Assembly (NCBI RefSeq): GCF_900497805.2
Contig: NW_020954702.1
Span: 293,791 to 357,790 of the forward strand
Length of the DNA stretch: 64,000 nt
Direction of reading: 5' to 3'
Source of the DNA: Vombatus ursinus
Taxonomy: Eukaryota; Chordata; Mammalia; Diprotodontia; Vombatidae
A program made the position numbers and the translations under genes. Positions 20,166 through 30,695 of the stretch are shown here, one piece after another. How positions within the stretch are numbered: the stretch's first letter is position 1; every line of letters starts with the position of its first letter. The notes beneath the pieces are model-generated. The model saw only the letters and a list, made by a program, of their open reading frames with translations. It did not search any database and had not been told where the DNA came from.

Positions 20166-21465
20166 AGGGAGTTCTGTGGGCAGTGAGAATTTCAGAGAAA
20201 GGCTGTGCAATAGGACGAGAGGGAGTCCCAGACCCATACCTGGGCACCATGATGAGAATAGATGCCATCTGGCACCTTTGTCATCAACTACCCAATTCTA
20301 AGTAACAGATTCAGGGTGGAAACCTTTTCCCTAAGGTGGTGTGCCAGAGTAGTTTGGCTAGGTTTTTGGTAGCTGCTAAATTTTTGCACCTTGAAGTGAT
20401 GTGTTAAACAGTTTCTACCATTTCTGTGATTAATATACATTGATCACTAAGCTTGGGATCCTTAAGCATAACCTTTCTATTTGTAATTATTGGTCATATT
20501 AGCAATGATTATTTCCATGCCCAATCAGATGAAAATGGGATGTGCCCTATGTTATAGTCAAGTCACAATGGTGGAATGACCTATAATGTAGTGTTAATGA
20601 TTATCAAGCACAGCTATTGTTCTGTTGGGGGTCCTTTAAAGGAAAAAGCTAAGTATATTCACTAATTACAAAATGTCAAATTATATGTGTATACATGGCA
20701 TATGACAGTTAACCACTCATTTTGATTATACATTGATTCATAATTGGCTGTACTGATTTTTTTGAGTATTAATGAATAAATTTAAACATTCTATATGTAA
20801 AGTAATAAAAGTTGTAAAACTGCAAAGCAGCTACCTAACTAGTTTATATTCACACTTAACCAGTGAGGGACCATCAATAGTCTCTCTGCCTGCTCCTCTC
20901 CCCAGGCAATTTTAGCATTCCCAACCCTTCTTAACATTCAATATATGTGAACACTACCATCCTTCCGCCTTCCATCCCACCCCACTGCATCTCCACACCA
21001 TTCCCCATCACCAGTTTCTTCCCAACCCCATGCAGTCTTAAGAGTTTAGGAAAATTAAATCTTTCCCTACTCTAAGAAAGGTTGGAATCCCTTTTCTAAG
21101 CCAATATAGACCAGCAAAAGCATATGCCAAAATAGCAACATGGAGTGCTGACACTGTATGTATAGTACTTTTGGATAGTGTGCAAAGGGAAAATAGGGTG
21201 TGTGAAAATGTGACTATATTCTAGAGAGATACAAGTATCTGAAATCATATAACTTTTTATTGGCTGTTATAATTTTTATTATTTATTAGCCTAATTCTCT
21301 CTCCTCAAGACATAGACAATGCAGGAAGGATGAAGATTTCAGTGGTAGGACATAAAAGGGTACTTAAGTGTTCTTCATATATTATTTGGGAAGTGTAAAA
21401 GAACTGATCCCTTCACTTTATGTTAAATAACCCTGCAAAGTCCCTTGTTGTCTTGCTCAATATTG
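20166..21465. other. Unassigned sequence
   Basis: No repeat family, RNA gene or coding exon was recognised. Confidence 0.5.
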
Positions 21466-21469
21466 ATTA

Positions 21470-21640
21470 TACAGTTATGCTCATTTTGTCTCCCCTGCCT
21501 GGGAAGCCCACCCACTTCACTCATGATATTCAAACCTTACTTGTCTTTCCAGGCCTAACTCAAGTCCCACTCCCTCCAGTAAATCTTCCTGCACAAAGTC
21601 ATCTCATAGCACTTATTTTCTGTTTAGCAAGTATAGTCAA
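21470..21640 (+). repeat. L2/L3-type 3' region
   Basis: CTGCCTGGGAAGCCCACCCA, CTTTCCAGGCCTAACTCAAG and ATCTTCCTGCACAAAG follow the region just before the L2/L3 3'UTR (form CTGCCTGGAATGCCC, then GGCTCAGCTCAAGTGCC, then GAAGCCTTCCCTGA). Only part of the element remains. Confidence 0.6.
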
Positions 21641-21970
21641 GTGAGGGGAAGGGTAATTATTTCTTCTTACTGGCATCTATCTTCAGTTGGGTAGCTCAGC
21701 TCCTCCTTTCCTACCAGCTTTCTCTTTTGTTAATTCTCTAGGCTCTGCTCCTTAGAGGGTGAGGATGATTTTCCTTTCAAACCTTCTAAGATAAGACAAA
21801 GGGAAGATAAAGTACTTGAGACCACAACCTAAAGAATACTAGCTCTAGGCTTTCCTTTCACCAGGAGTTGGTCCAGATCCACATTGTCTCCATAAAAACA
21901 GAAATACATTTTATTTTTGCTCAGCTCCAAGTCTTTGTGCCAGGAAGTTCCCAATCATTGAAAAGAATCT

Positions 21971-22116
21971 TTGTCTGTCTGTCTCCGTGTCTATCTTGTC
22001 TGTCAATCCATGTGTCTGTCAATGTCTCTATGTTTGTGTCTCTCAGTCTGTCTTTCTTTGTGTGTCTGTCTTTGTTTCTGTATCTCTGTCTGAATCTCTC
22101 TGTTTCTCTCTACTGT
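21971..22116. repeat. Impure (TCTG)n/(TCTC)n tract
   Basis: Repeated TGTCTGTC, TGTGTCTG and TCTCTG units. The 87-codon Ser/Leu/Val-rich open frame over it is a by-product of the tract. Confidence 0.9.
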
Positions 22117-24424
22117 AGTGGCAGTTGTTGATATAAGACAAAGAAAAATCTATCATATCCTGAGACTGTTTAAATCTGAATATGGCGAAACTTTTCCATC
22201 AGAATATCAACATTTTGGATGAGTGTAATGGATCACAACAAATGGGAAAGTTGTAGGGGAAGATTTCTGAAGCAGCAGTAAATAAACTCACGTAAATAAA
22301 ATAGTCCAGGTAGTTAAAAAAATGTCTAAATTCAAAAAGAAACAAATACCACAGAGACATGAAACATGAGTAGGAATATATCCCATTCTTTGTGGAGATT
22401 TCATTTTATTTTTAGATTTCTTATAAAATATTTGTGATGATAATCTAATTGGACTTTTCCTGGAACTACTTGTGCCCCTTAATAAGGGCATGGACACCAT
22501 GTTCTTATCTATTTATTCAGGTGTCTAAATGTATACTTATGTGACTTGGTCATTCTGCCTCTTCCCTTTTTACAGAGTTTAATACTGTATTGAGCTACTC
22601 AAGTGCTTCTTTTGGTATGTCATGCTCAAGTTCAATTTAAAAGTAATACCCTGGATATATACACATTTGTTACTAGGTCATCTATTTCCCTTAATCTACT
22701 GTAGCCTTTGAATCATGCCTATGTGAAAATAAGCCCAAATGCATAAGAAGTGAGGTAGGTTGTGGGATCAGAGAGAGGGGCATCTACTGAAGTCAGACTA
22801 TTGATTATGAACATACAGCATGGGGAGTTTTTAGCTATCTCCTTAGGACTAAACCTTTTATTATTAATATTTTTTTAAGCAGGGCCTTTTCATTCTATTT
22901 GTATGACTGGAGTTTCAAAGCCCATTGGTATGAGACTTCTCATTGGTAGAGATCAATATTCCATGCATGCATAAAGGTCAGGTAGAAAGTGGGGAAAGAA
23001 GAGTTCTTGTCTCTTTTAGGATTGCCTGGAATCTTTTAAGGGGCTTCAGTCTTTGTAGTATCTTCTGGTGCTTCTGTTTTCCAGCTTTAGAGAGAAGATG
23101 GACAATGGCAACCCTACTTCAGGTTGCTGAAGGGAAAATAAGACTCTGGGAAGAAGCCCACATTAGAGGAGCTGGCAGTCTTGTTAGGCCCCTATCTTCA
23201 GCTTGGTACATTAGACAATTTGGGGAACTTCCCCTTGAGTGAGATCTAGGATTCTCAGTTGAGCTGAGTTACCTTGTTCCCCAGTGGAAGATCTCCTTCA
23301 CTCTGTATTTCCTGTTTTATATTGTCGCATTTATACTTTCTCTAATTTCTGTTTTGCTATTGACTTTTATAAATGGGTTTCTTTGCTAATTAGTGTATGT
23401 ATTCATTGTGGAAATGGTGGGAAGTCAAGCTTTGAATATTTGGGGTCCTGCTTCTCTCCATTAATAAATAGCAATTGGAAGTTAGTTTGAACCTGAAAAA
23501 ACATATCCCCTAGACAAATAATCTTTAAAGGTCAAATAGATATGATTTTAGCCTAGTACTTCATCTCTTTGAGGAGAACAGAATGTCTAAGCTTCTGGCC
23601 CCAACCTCCTGTTTCTCTTCCTGGCAGGAATTAAAGTCTCTCTTAGAAAAGGGCAGGAGAAGAGGCTGGTCAGTCAGTTAGCATTTAGTATTTACTGAAG
23701 TGGTGTAAAAGAAAAGTTGGTATAAAATTTCCCTCCAAAAGTCTGGGACAGGCTTTCCCACAGTGAGTCTTGGAAAAAAGTTGATTCAAGCTTAGGGAGC
23801 ATAAGTGGCAAAAGGGTATCCATAGCTCTTGGCTGTTGGCAGTTCCTTTTCCCCCCGACGTATTTGTTGTTGTTGCCTATGGAAAATGCAAAATCCTTCT
23901 ACCCTCCAAAGTTCACAAGGTCCTCCTTTTATCAAGGGGTAGGGAGAAGACCAAGGCCTAGGCTGGGTCACTTCTTTCCACTACAAGTGATTTCTCTGAG
24001 TGTCTTGACTAGGAGACTTCCACCACTGTACTGCCAGAAACTCAAATGCTGTGTTCTAAACTTTAGAAACCCAACAAGGCATGAGAGACCAAACCCTTTA
24101 ACCAATCAGAAGTAGATTTCTACTTACACTTAGTAGAAATGCCCGTGGTTGATTGTTGGATGGATTCAATGGATATGTCAAGTCCTTATTGATACCTGGT
24201 TTGCTGGTTGAATCTATTGATATGTGTCTTTGCCTGATAAAAGTATAAAGGCTTCCACTACTATAAATTAAAAAAAAATTTTTTTCCAAGTGATTCCCAC
24301 TCTGGAAAAGAAAATTATTTTTTAGTAGAGAGAAGCTGGCTTTTCTGGAGAACAGAATTAATATCAGGTGTGATATCATTTCTCTTATCATAATGAGAAT
24401 AACAGGATTTGTCTGAATCATGTT
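22117..24424. other. Unassigned sequence
   Basis: No repeat family was recognised with confidence. A 99-codon open frame at 22943-23242 and the following 250 bases have a somewhat different composition from their surroundings and could belong to an LTR that I do not know. This is not supported well enough to annotate separately. Confidence 0.4.
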
Positions 24425-24600
24425 ATTTTGGAGAAAACACAAGACTGCAAGTTTAGAGATCTGAGTTCCAGTTCTGGTACTGGTACTGGCAGTTCATTCC
24501 TGGGCAAACTATTTAACCTCTCTAGGGCTCAATTTCATTATCTTTTAAATGATGGACTTGTACTAAGTAATCTCTAAGGTACCTTCATCTTCTAAAAAGC
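24425..24600 (+). repeat. MIR3-like SINE
   Basis: GATCTGAGTTCCAGTTCTGG, AACTATTTAACCTCTCTAGG, AATGATGGACTTGTACTA and GGTACCTTCATCTTCTAAA match a forward MIR3-type SINE (form: TAAAATGAGGGGGTTGGACTA-type segment and GGTCCCTTCCAGCTCTAAA). Confidence 0.7.
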
Positions 24601-24935
24601 AGCAACTTTTAACAAAAAAAGAGTTAACAAGGTCAAAATATTCAGACTCAGGAAGAATTTGCAATATTAAATTAGAAGTTAAATCTTTTGGTTTTACTTT
24701 TTATGATCTCCAAATGCTTTAGCAGCTTTGTCTCTTTGTAAAGGAATTTTTTTTTACTAAGTGGGAGGAGAAGTAGGGTGTAAAATTAGTCATTCTATAT
24801 TCTTCTTCTGAAAAGTTATTAAGTGAAGCTTGCAAAGCTAGTGAATATATACACTTCAAACAGATTCCTCAGTTTCAGATATCTTTACTTTACAAAGTGT
24901 TGAATGCAGCTATTGACCTAGCTTTATCCTAGAGC

Positions 24936-25363
24936 TACAAATTTACTGAGACAATTGAAGCCAGTTTAAAGAGGATGATGGAAACCAGTTTAAAAAAGAA
25001 CGTTGAAGGCAGACGTTTACTTGACTTTGATCCCAGCTGACCTAAAGATTGGAACAGGTACAAATTAGTTTCTCCATTGCTGTACCTGGAGCCTGAGCCT
25101 GCTGTTCTAACCAGATGTCGCCACTCCCCCCCCCAAACCTTCTCTATGGATTTTCAGCTTGTTATACAAAACAACTTATGTAACAGCTTCTGAAGGCTAT
25201 GCCTTCCACAAGACTCCCTTTCTGGTGAAATGTATTTAACCCTGCCCCTCTTGGATACTCCAGTATTTTGGTGTTGGCAGTAGCACTAAATTGTAATTCT
25301 CTTGCCTTTATTAAAGACCTTAGTTTTTGCTACTTTGGTAGTCTTCTTTATTTCTGGTTGACA
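24936..25363 (+). mobile_element. Probable solo LTR (ERV)
   Basis: The 3' half has LTR signals in the expected order: a TATA-like ATGTATTTAACCC near 25231, a poly(A)-signal-like TTTATTAAAGACC near 25309, and an end in GGTTGACA. AGAGC flanks it at 24931-24935 and 25364-25368, which would be a 5-bp target duplication. The 5' end begins TACA rather than TG, so the left boundary is less certain. No internal viral sequence is present. A fossil. Confidence 0.5.
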
Positions 25364-25368
25364 AGAGC

Positions 25369-25935
25369 AGTATTCCCAATCCAACTGATGCACATAGCTC
25401 TATTTCTGGCAACAAACTACTTGGCCACAGAATTTGTACAATTTTTTTCTTTTTTCTTTGCACAGCACTTTTCTTAGACATGTAAAGTGTGTTAATTATT
25501 TTTGACTGTTAGCTAACAAAGAAGAAAAGCCCACATTTGCAAAGTCAAGAATGGAGTGACTTCTAAACTCTCATCAGAATTCTTTAAACCACAGTGCTAT
25601 GTATATATCTGCTTGCCAAAATGTGTTAAGAACAAATATTGATTCATCATTTTTCTTTATTTGTTTATGTTCTCTCCTTTTAGTTGATTCAGTATTCTAG
25701 TCTGCTCTTTGCATCAAAGAGAACAGGGTGCCATAAACCAATGCCGACTCTGTTAGCAAAAGGATGCTGAGGGATAAAAGATCAAGGAGATCATGTCATT
25801 CTTTAGCCAAAAGAACAGAGATATTTTACACAGAATGCTTTTACTTTTACATCATCCTCATTTCCAAATATATTTCCATTCTCTCCCTTACCCCAAAAGC
25901 CATCCCTTGTAACAAAGAGTTAAAAAGAAAGGGGA
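25369..25935. other. Unassigned sequence
   Basis: No feature was recognised. A 69-codon hydrophobic open frame overlaps the LTR end and is not a gene. Confidence 0.45.
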
Positions 25936-25937
25936 CA

Positions 25938-26215
25938 TAATAATGATAACCAACACTTATGTAGTGCTTACCATGTGCCAGGCACTGTGCTAAGTACTTT
26001 GCAATTATTATTTCATTTGATCATCACAATAACTGTGGGAGGTAGAAACTATTATTATCATCTCCATTTTACAGGTGAGGAAACTGAGGCAAATAGGAAT
26101 TAAGTGACTTTCCCAAGATCACATGGCTACTAAGTATCTGAAGCTAGACTTGAACTCAGGTCTTCCTACCTTCAGGCCTGGCCCTCTGTGTACTGCATCA
26201 CCTAGCTCTCTCAGA
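25938..26215 (-). repeat. MIR/THER1-like CORE-SINE, near full length
   Basis: AATGATAACCAACACTTATG, CATGTGCCAGGCACTGTGCT, TTTACAGGTGAGGAAACTGA, AAGTGACTTTCCCAAGATCA and TGTACTGCATCACCTAGCTC give the whole reversed element, ending at the tRNA-like head on the right. Confidence 0.92.
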
Positions 26216-26265
26216 AGCATTTCCACAAAACTAATCAACACATCAACTGAGTCTAACAGTACAAA

Positions 26266-26425
26266 CAGGGGCAGCTAGATGGCACAGTAGATAGAGCACT
26301 GGCACTGGATTCAGGAAGACCTGATTTCGAATTTGGCCTCAGACACTTGACATTTACTAGCTGTGTGACCCTGGGCAAGTCACTTCACCCCATTGCCTTG
26401 CAAAACAAACAAACAAACAAACAAA
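26266..26425 (+). repeat. MAR1-type tRNA/CORE SINE, short form
   Basis: CAGGGGCAGCTAGATGGCAC, AGTAGATAGAGCACTGGCAC, TTTACTAGCTGTGTGACCCT and GGGCAAGTCACTTC are followed by an (AAAC)n tail. A perfect 11-bp target duplication AACAGTACAAA lies at 26255-26265 and 26426-26436. It lacks the RTE-like 3' part of the long form. Confidence 0.95.
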
Positions 26426-26889
26426 AACAGTACAAATAATGTTCCATACTCACAGACCTCCATACCACTACAATGAAGAGAGGGAGTGAGTTTTCTTATC
26501 TCTCCCTCAGAGTCAAGCTTGATCATTGTAATTAGGCAACATACAGGTTTTTCATACTCCTTTTGTAGCCTTGCCACCCTAACCCAACCCAAAGTATGGA
26601 TTGTTGCAAAAGAGGAAGAAGTTGATGTGTTAAAAGCCTGAATGTTTACCTCTTGTCCCTCCCACCCTCGTACCCCACTGGAAGTCACTGTATGTATGCA
26701 GTTGTAAATAACATCCTCTGAATCTCCTCTTCATATACGTAGGCAAAAGGGATAATCTCTTATCTGAATGGAAGAAGATTGTTTTCCCCTATACTTGAGG
26801 AACAAAGAGTCTGGGGTAGAAAGGAGTTAATTAAGCTGTTCCTATTTTTTTTTTTTTTGTGAGCAGGCACACATTAGAGGTGATGTTGT

Positions 26890-27066
26890 AGTGCAGAAAA
26901 GAGATTCTTCCTTCCCTCCCTTCCTCCCTTCCTTTCTTCCTTCCTTCTTTCCTTCCTTCCTTCTTTTCTTTCTCTTTCTTTCTTGTTTTTTCTTCTTTCT
27001 TTCCTCCCTTTCTTGTTCTTTCTTTCATTTTCTTCTTCTTCTTCTTCTTCTTCTTCTTCTTCTTCT
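26890..27066. repeat. Polypyrimidine tract with (TTC)n
   Basis: A 175-base stretch is almost pure C/T on the plus strand: CCTT/CTTT units, then (TTC)n of about 11 units at 27032-27064. The apparent Lys/Glu/Arg-rich and Phe/Leu-rich open frames are translations of this tract. Confidence 0.95.
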
Positions 27067-27082
27067 GTTTCTCCTTCTTCAT

Positions 27083-27340
27083 CAATCATCCTGACATTTA
27101 ATATGGTGCTTTAAGGCTTGCAAAGAACTTTACAAATATTATCTCATCTTATCCTCACAACAACTCTGGGAGATAGGTGCTATTATTATCCTCATTTTGC
27201 AGATATGAAAATTGAGACATAGAGAGCCTTAGTGACTTTCCCAGGGATCACACAGCTAATAAGTGTCTGAGGCAGGGTTTGAACTAAGGACTTCCTAATT
27301 CCAAGTTTAATGTTCTATTGCTGCATTACCTGGCTCTATC
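27083..27340 (-). repeat. MIR/THER1-like CORE-SINE
   Basis: GGTGCTTTAAGGCTTGCAAA, TATTATCTCATCTTATCCTC, GCTATTATTATCCTCATTTT and GTCTGAGGCAGGGTTTGAAC follow the reversed THER1/MIR consensus over its full length. Confidence 0.92.
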
Positions 27341-27544
27341 AATTCTTCAAATTTGGAAGAAATTTTTGTCATTATGGAACTAAAGAGCTAGTAACAACTA
27401 CTAAAGCATGGTTATTTAAATAATGTTGACCACTGACTACTTAGTTCTGAGTTTCCATATTCCGTTTCTCTTAAACAATCATATTGTTTTCCCATATGGG
27501 TGATAGTTTAATAAATAGTTTAATAAAAAGCACATACTCCCTCA

Positions 27545-28050
27545 CACCTCCATATAGCTTCTGCTAGATTAATTTCCCTAAAACTCCACTTTGACTATAT
27601 TGCTAAGAAACCTACAGTGGGTCCCAGAGTGTGCCTCATCAAGTTAAAATTTTTAGACTTGGTGTTCAAGGTACTCAAGAAATTTCTCCTTATCTATTCA
27701 ACGTGATTGCTCATAGCTTTTCAAGGTGTGTATTCCACATCAATCTGGCTAATTTATTTTGGCTGTTGAGACTATGCTCGTGCTTTTCTAAATTACCTGG
27801 AGTATCTTCTCCTCTGTTTTCCAACAATCTGTTATCTACACTGTATGAAATTTTCTCTGACTACTCCAGCTCTGCCTCTAAATTTATTTACCACTCAAGT
27901 TTTGTACCACACCCTTACATTAGATTATAAGTTCTCTTCTGTAGTTCTTAGCTGTTGCACATATTTAAGCTCTATTTTATCAGATTATGGACTTCTTGTT
28001 GGAAAGGACCTTGTCGTCTGTTTCTTTTGAAAGCCCTTGCCAAAGTATGC
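27545..28050 (+). repeat. L2-type LINE fragment, old
   Basis: The segment follows the L2 ORF2 C-terminal region and 3'UTR at low identity: CTAGATTAATTTCCCTAAAA, GAAACCTACAGTGGGTCCCA, TTGGTGTTCAAGGTACTCAA and TTGTTGGAAAGGACCTTGTC (form: AGATTAATCTTTCTAAAACA, CCTACAGTGGCTCCC, GGCATTCAAGGCCCT). It is diverged by many changes. Confidence 0.5.
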
Positions 28051-28052
28051 AG

Positions 28053-28560
28053 ATCCTGCACTAGTCAGTTAATAAACATTTACTAAACACTTACTATGTG
28101 CCAGGAGGGCAGCTGGATAGATGGTACAGTAAAGAGAGTACTGGGCCTGGAGTCAGGAAGACCTCCATTCAAATGCAGCTTCAGACCCCTTACTAGTTGT
28201 GTGACCCTGGGCAAGTCACTTAACCTCTGTTTGCCTTAATCCACCATAGAAGAAAATGGCAAACCACTCCAGTATCTTTGCCCAGAAAACCCCATTGCCA
28301 GAGTTGTACACAACTGAACTATAGCAACATGCCAGGTGTAGTGCTAAGTGCTGGGGGTAGAAAGAAAGGCAAAAACAGAGTCTTTGCCCCCAAAGGATCT
28401 CGCATTGTAATGAGGGAGGCAACATGTAAATAACTAACAGAGCTACATAGACAAGAGGGGCATGGTTCTGAAAAAATAATAGGAAAGAAGGCACTGAGGG
28501 AGTTAGGAGACTGGGAGATGCCTCCTGCAGAAGGTGTAGCAACAACATAATTTTAACAGT
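28053..28560 (-). repeat. L2-type 3' end, split by a SINE
   Basis: AGTTAATAAACATTTACTAA and CTTACTATGTGCCAGG are interrupted at 28108, and the element resumes with CATGCCAGGTGTAGTGCTAA, GTGCTGGGGGTAG and AACATGTAAATAACTAACAG. This is the reversed L2 3' end. Confidence 0.75.
28108..28327 (+). repeat. MAR1-type SINE, long form
   Basis: The element has AGGGCAGCTGGATAGATGGT, TTACTAGTTGTGTGACCCTG and the long-form 3' part with ATGGCAAACCACTCCAGTAT and CAACTGAACTATAGCAA. It duplicated part of the L2 it entered: TGTGCCAGG at 28099-28107 and CATGCCAGG at 28328-28336, slightly diverged. Confidence 0.9.
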
Positions 28561-28756
28561 ATAAAAGACCATGAAAAAGGGAAGAATAGCTAAGGATGAT
28601 GAAAGAATTAGGGTAAATGGGAGATAAGAAGTTCAAGAGCGTAAGGAAAAGTTTAGGTGGCTATAGAAAGGAGAGAAGAGAACAAATGACAAGAAAGTAG
28701 AAAAGTGGAAAACTTTATATAAATGTGACAAAAAAAGAAAAGAAAAAGGGACAAGA

Positions 28757-29161
28757 ACCTGTGAACATGGCCTCTGTAATGACTGTACTAACCAATTAAA
28801 TATGCTAGGGCTTCCCCTTTTCACAGGGGAACCAGACAGTGGAATAGCACAAATAGCCAATCAGGAAGACCTCTGATCACCAGAGCTGATTGATATAGCA
28901 GGGATCCTTTGGGAAATAAACTTTAGCTGATCTCAGAGATGCCTACCTCTGCTGAAACTAGTCTTGACCAGCTTAGAGAGAAAAGCAAACATCTTGGTTC
29001 CTGACTTATCTAAAGAGCAGCAAACATCTTGCCTTATGATTTATTGTATTTACAGATATCTTCTCCCTAGACCCCCACTTCCTACCTGACTTCCCAATTT
29101 ATTGTATTTCTCCCTTAACCCTGACTTAGCCATAAATACCTCAAAAAGTCCTAAATACCTC

Positions 29162-29228
<67 letters not shown>

Positions 29229-29390
29229 CCTCACCCTTTCCCACTCCCCTCTGAGCAGATGTGAACATTGTCTCACTGCTCCAGCTTACAAATTTCTTCT
29301 CGGGCAATAAATGCAGTTGTAATCTTTGTAAACGGTGATTGGATTCTGGTTCATTCCAGGTCTTCCTGTTGGACCTGGGGTTGGTGTAGA
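28757..29390 (+). mobile_element. Probable solo LTR (ERV) with an internal (TG)n
   Basis: A polyadenylation signal in GGGCAATAAATGCAGTTG (near 29304) is followed by a U5-like stretch (AACGGTGATTGGATTCTGGT). Upstream lie CCAAT-like boxes (AACCAATTAA, AGCCAATCAG). These suggest a complete LTR. A short duplicated segment (AGCAAACATCTT at 28984 and 29020) is inside. Boundaries are provisional because no target duplication was found. No internal viral sequence was seen. A fossil. Confidence 0.5.
29164..29224. repeat. (TG)n microsatellite, about 30 units
   Basis: A pure TG run that interrupts the probable LTR. Its length makes it likely to vary between individuals. Confidence 0.97.
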
Positions 29391-29394
29391 GTTT

Positions 29395-29600
29395 TAAGAT
29401 TAACAAAGCACTTTACATATATTGTGCTATTTGAGCTTCAAGATAATTCTGTTCTACAGGTATTATTATTTTCATTGTACAGTGAAGGAACTGAAGAATA
29501 GGGAGGCTGAATGGCTTGCCTGTAGTAATAAAGATACTATGATACTCAGAGGTCAGAGATCCTTTCTCCCTGATTTAGAGCACAAGTTTGATGGCCCTAT
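29395..29600 (-). repeat. MIR/THER1-like CORE-SINE, diverged
   Basis: ATTAACAAAGCACTTTACAT, TCTACAGGTATTATTATTTT and AGTGAAGGAACTGAAGAAT follow the reversed element; the right-hand head is poorly preserved. Confidence 0.7.
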
Positions 29601-30295
29601 TCTGCTTCTGGGGCACTGGCTCTGCCATTCCTTCTCCTGGTTTAGAACAGCAGCACCCAAAGTCCTCTTTCACTCCTGGTGTGTGGATCCACAATCTTGA
29701 CCACTGTCAATCTCAACCCTTGTTCTACAGTTCCTGTGCTAGTCACTTGACTATGGGTCAAAATAGTGATCTTATCATTGGAAGATAACCCTCTGTGGTT
29801 TTTCCTTAGCTTTCTCATCATTACTGTATCTGGTGCTCTTCTGAGATCTTCATCAGCTCTTCCTTGGAGTAGTTGTTGGAAGGTTCTTCTTACTCTGTCA
29901 TCTTGGTTTGTCTTTCGCTATTGTCTTTTCAAAGAAAATATCTCAAGGCCATTCACCTGGTTAATGGTCACACTCATGAGAGAATGGTCAGATATGAGAG
30001 AAACTCATATCTAAGAATATACTATTGTTTATCCTTTTTCTCACCTAGGCAATTTCTTCTACTTCCCAAATTATGGTTATTAATGGTTATCTCAGCACAA
30101 ATAAAGGTGTTTTTTGGGGGGGATGGGAATACTCTATGTCTTAAATATAATGGAATTATTTTTTCCAGCTTAAGTATTCTATTTTATTTTATGAGTTCTT
30201 TGAGGGTAAAGACTGTCTGTTATTAATCTTGGTCGGGAAATTTATTCTATTTACACATTTATCTGTAAAATGGGGATAATTGTGAGGATTTGTAA
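29601..30295. other. Mostly unassigned; possible antisense L1/HAL1 5'UTR
   Basis: The segment to about 29905 ends in CTCTGTCATCTTGGTTTGTC. This resembles the antisense start of an L1 (ACTATCTTGGCTCTAC at 59377), but identity is weak. A short L2-like piece (GTTCTTTGAGGGTAAAGACT) lies at 30195-30215. Confidence 0.3.
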
Positions 30296-30299
30296 ATAA

Positions 30300-30398
30300 G
30301 CAGCTAGATTGGACTAGCATATGTATGTAGATATATATCTATATAGATAAGTATATATTTGTGTGTGTAGATAGATAGATTAATAGATAGATAGATGT
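30300..30398. repeat. (GATA)n/(TATG)n microsatellite
   Basis: Impure GATA, TATG and TGTG units. Confidence 0.9.
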
Positions 30399-30695
30399 AA
30401 TCCAGTTGCTCTTTCCACCAAACCCAAGAATACATTGCAAAGACTCCTGAAGTTGACAAAGATTACTCAAAGGAGTTTGGCCTGTCCATCCACCTAGGAC
30501 AGACCAAGTGAGTGAAGAATGTCTATTCAAATTGTAAATATGTTTGGATGAGCTTTGTCTAACAATATAAATAACTGAGACAGAGCATAGTAATGGACAG
30601 TGGCCCCAGAGTTGAAAGAGGAGGGCAGGTTATAGACTGCCTTCAGGAGATTTCAGAGTTTTTTTACTGACACCAAACTTCCCATTTTATTTCCA

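Noticed and set aside
22943-23242. 99-codon open frame as a possible gene
   Set aside because: No recognisable domain, no start-site context or splice evidence, and no conservation data. At this length an open frame is expected by chance in 64 kb.
22930-23500. A further LTR
   Set aside because: Composition changes and a late ATAAATGGG are suggestive, but no TG...CA ends, poly(A) signal order or flanking duplication could be fixed.
24098-24442. 114-codon minus-strand open frame as a possible gene
   Set aside because: The peptide has no recognised motif and runs into a MIR3-like SINE at its start. Chance frame is the simpler reading.
26831-27094. Lys/Glu/Arg-rich and Phe/Leu-rich frames
   Set aside because: They are translations of a polypyrimidine tract.
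29050-29406. 118-codon frame with a Thr/His run
   Set aside because: The run is the translation of the (TG)n microsatellite, and the rest is LTR-like sequence.
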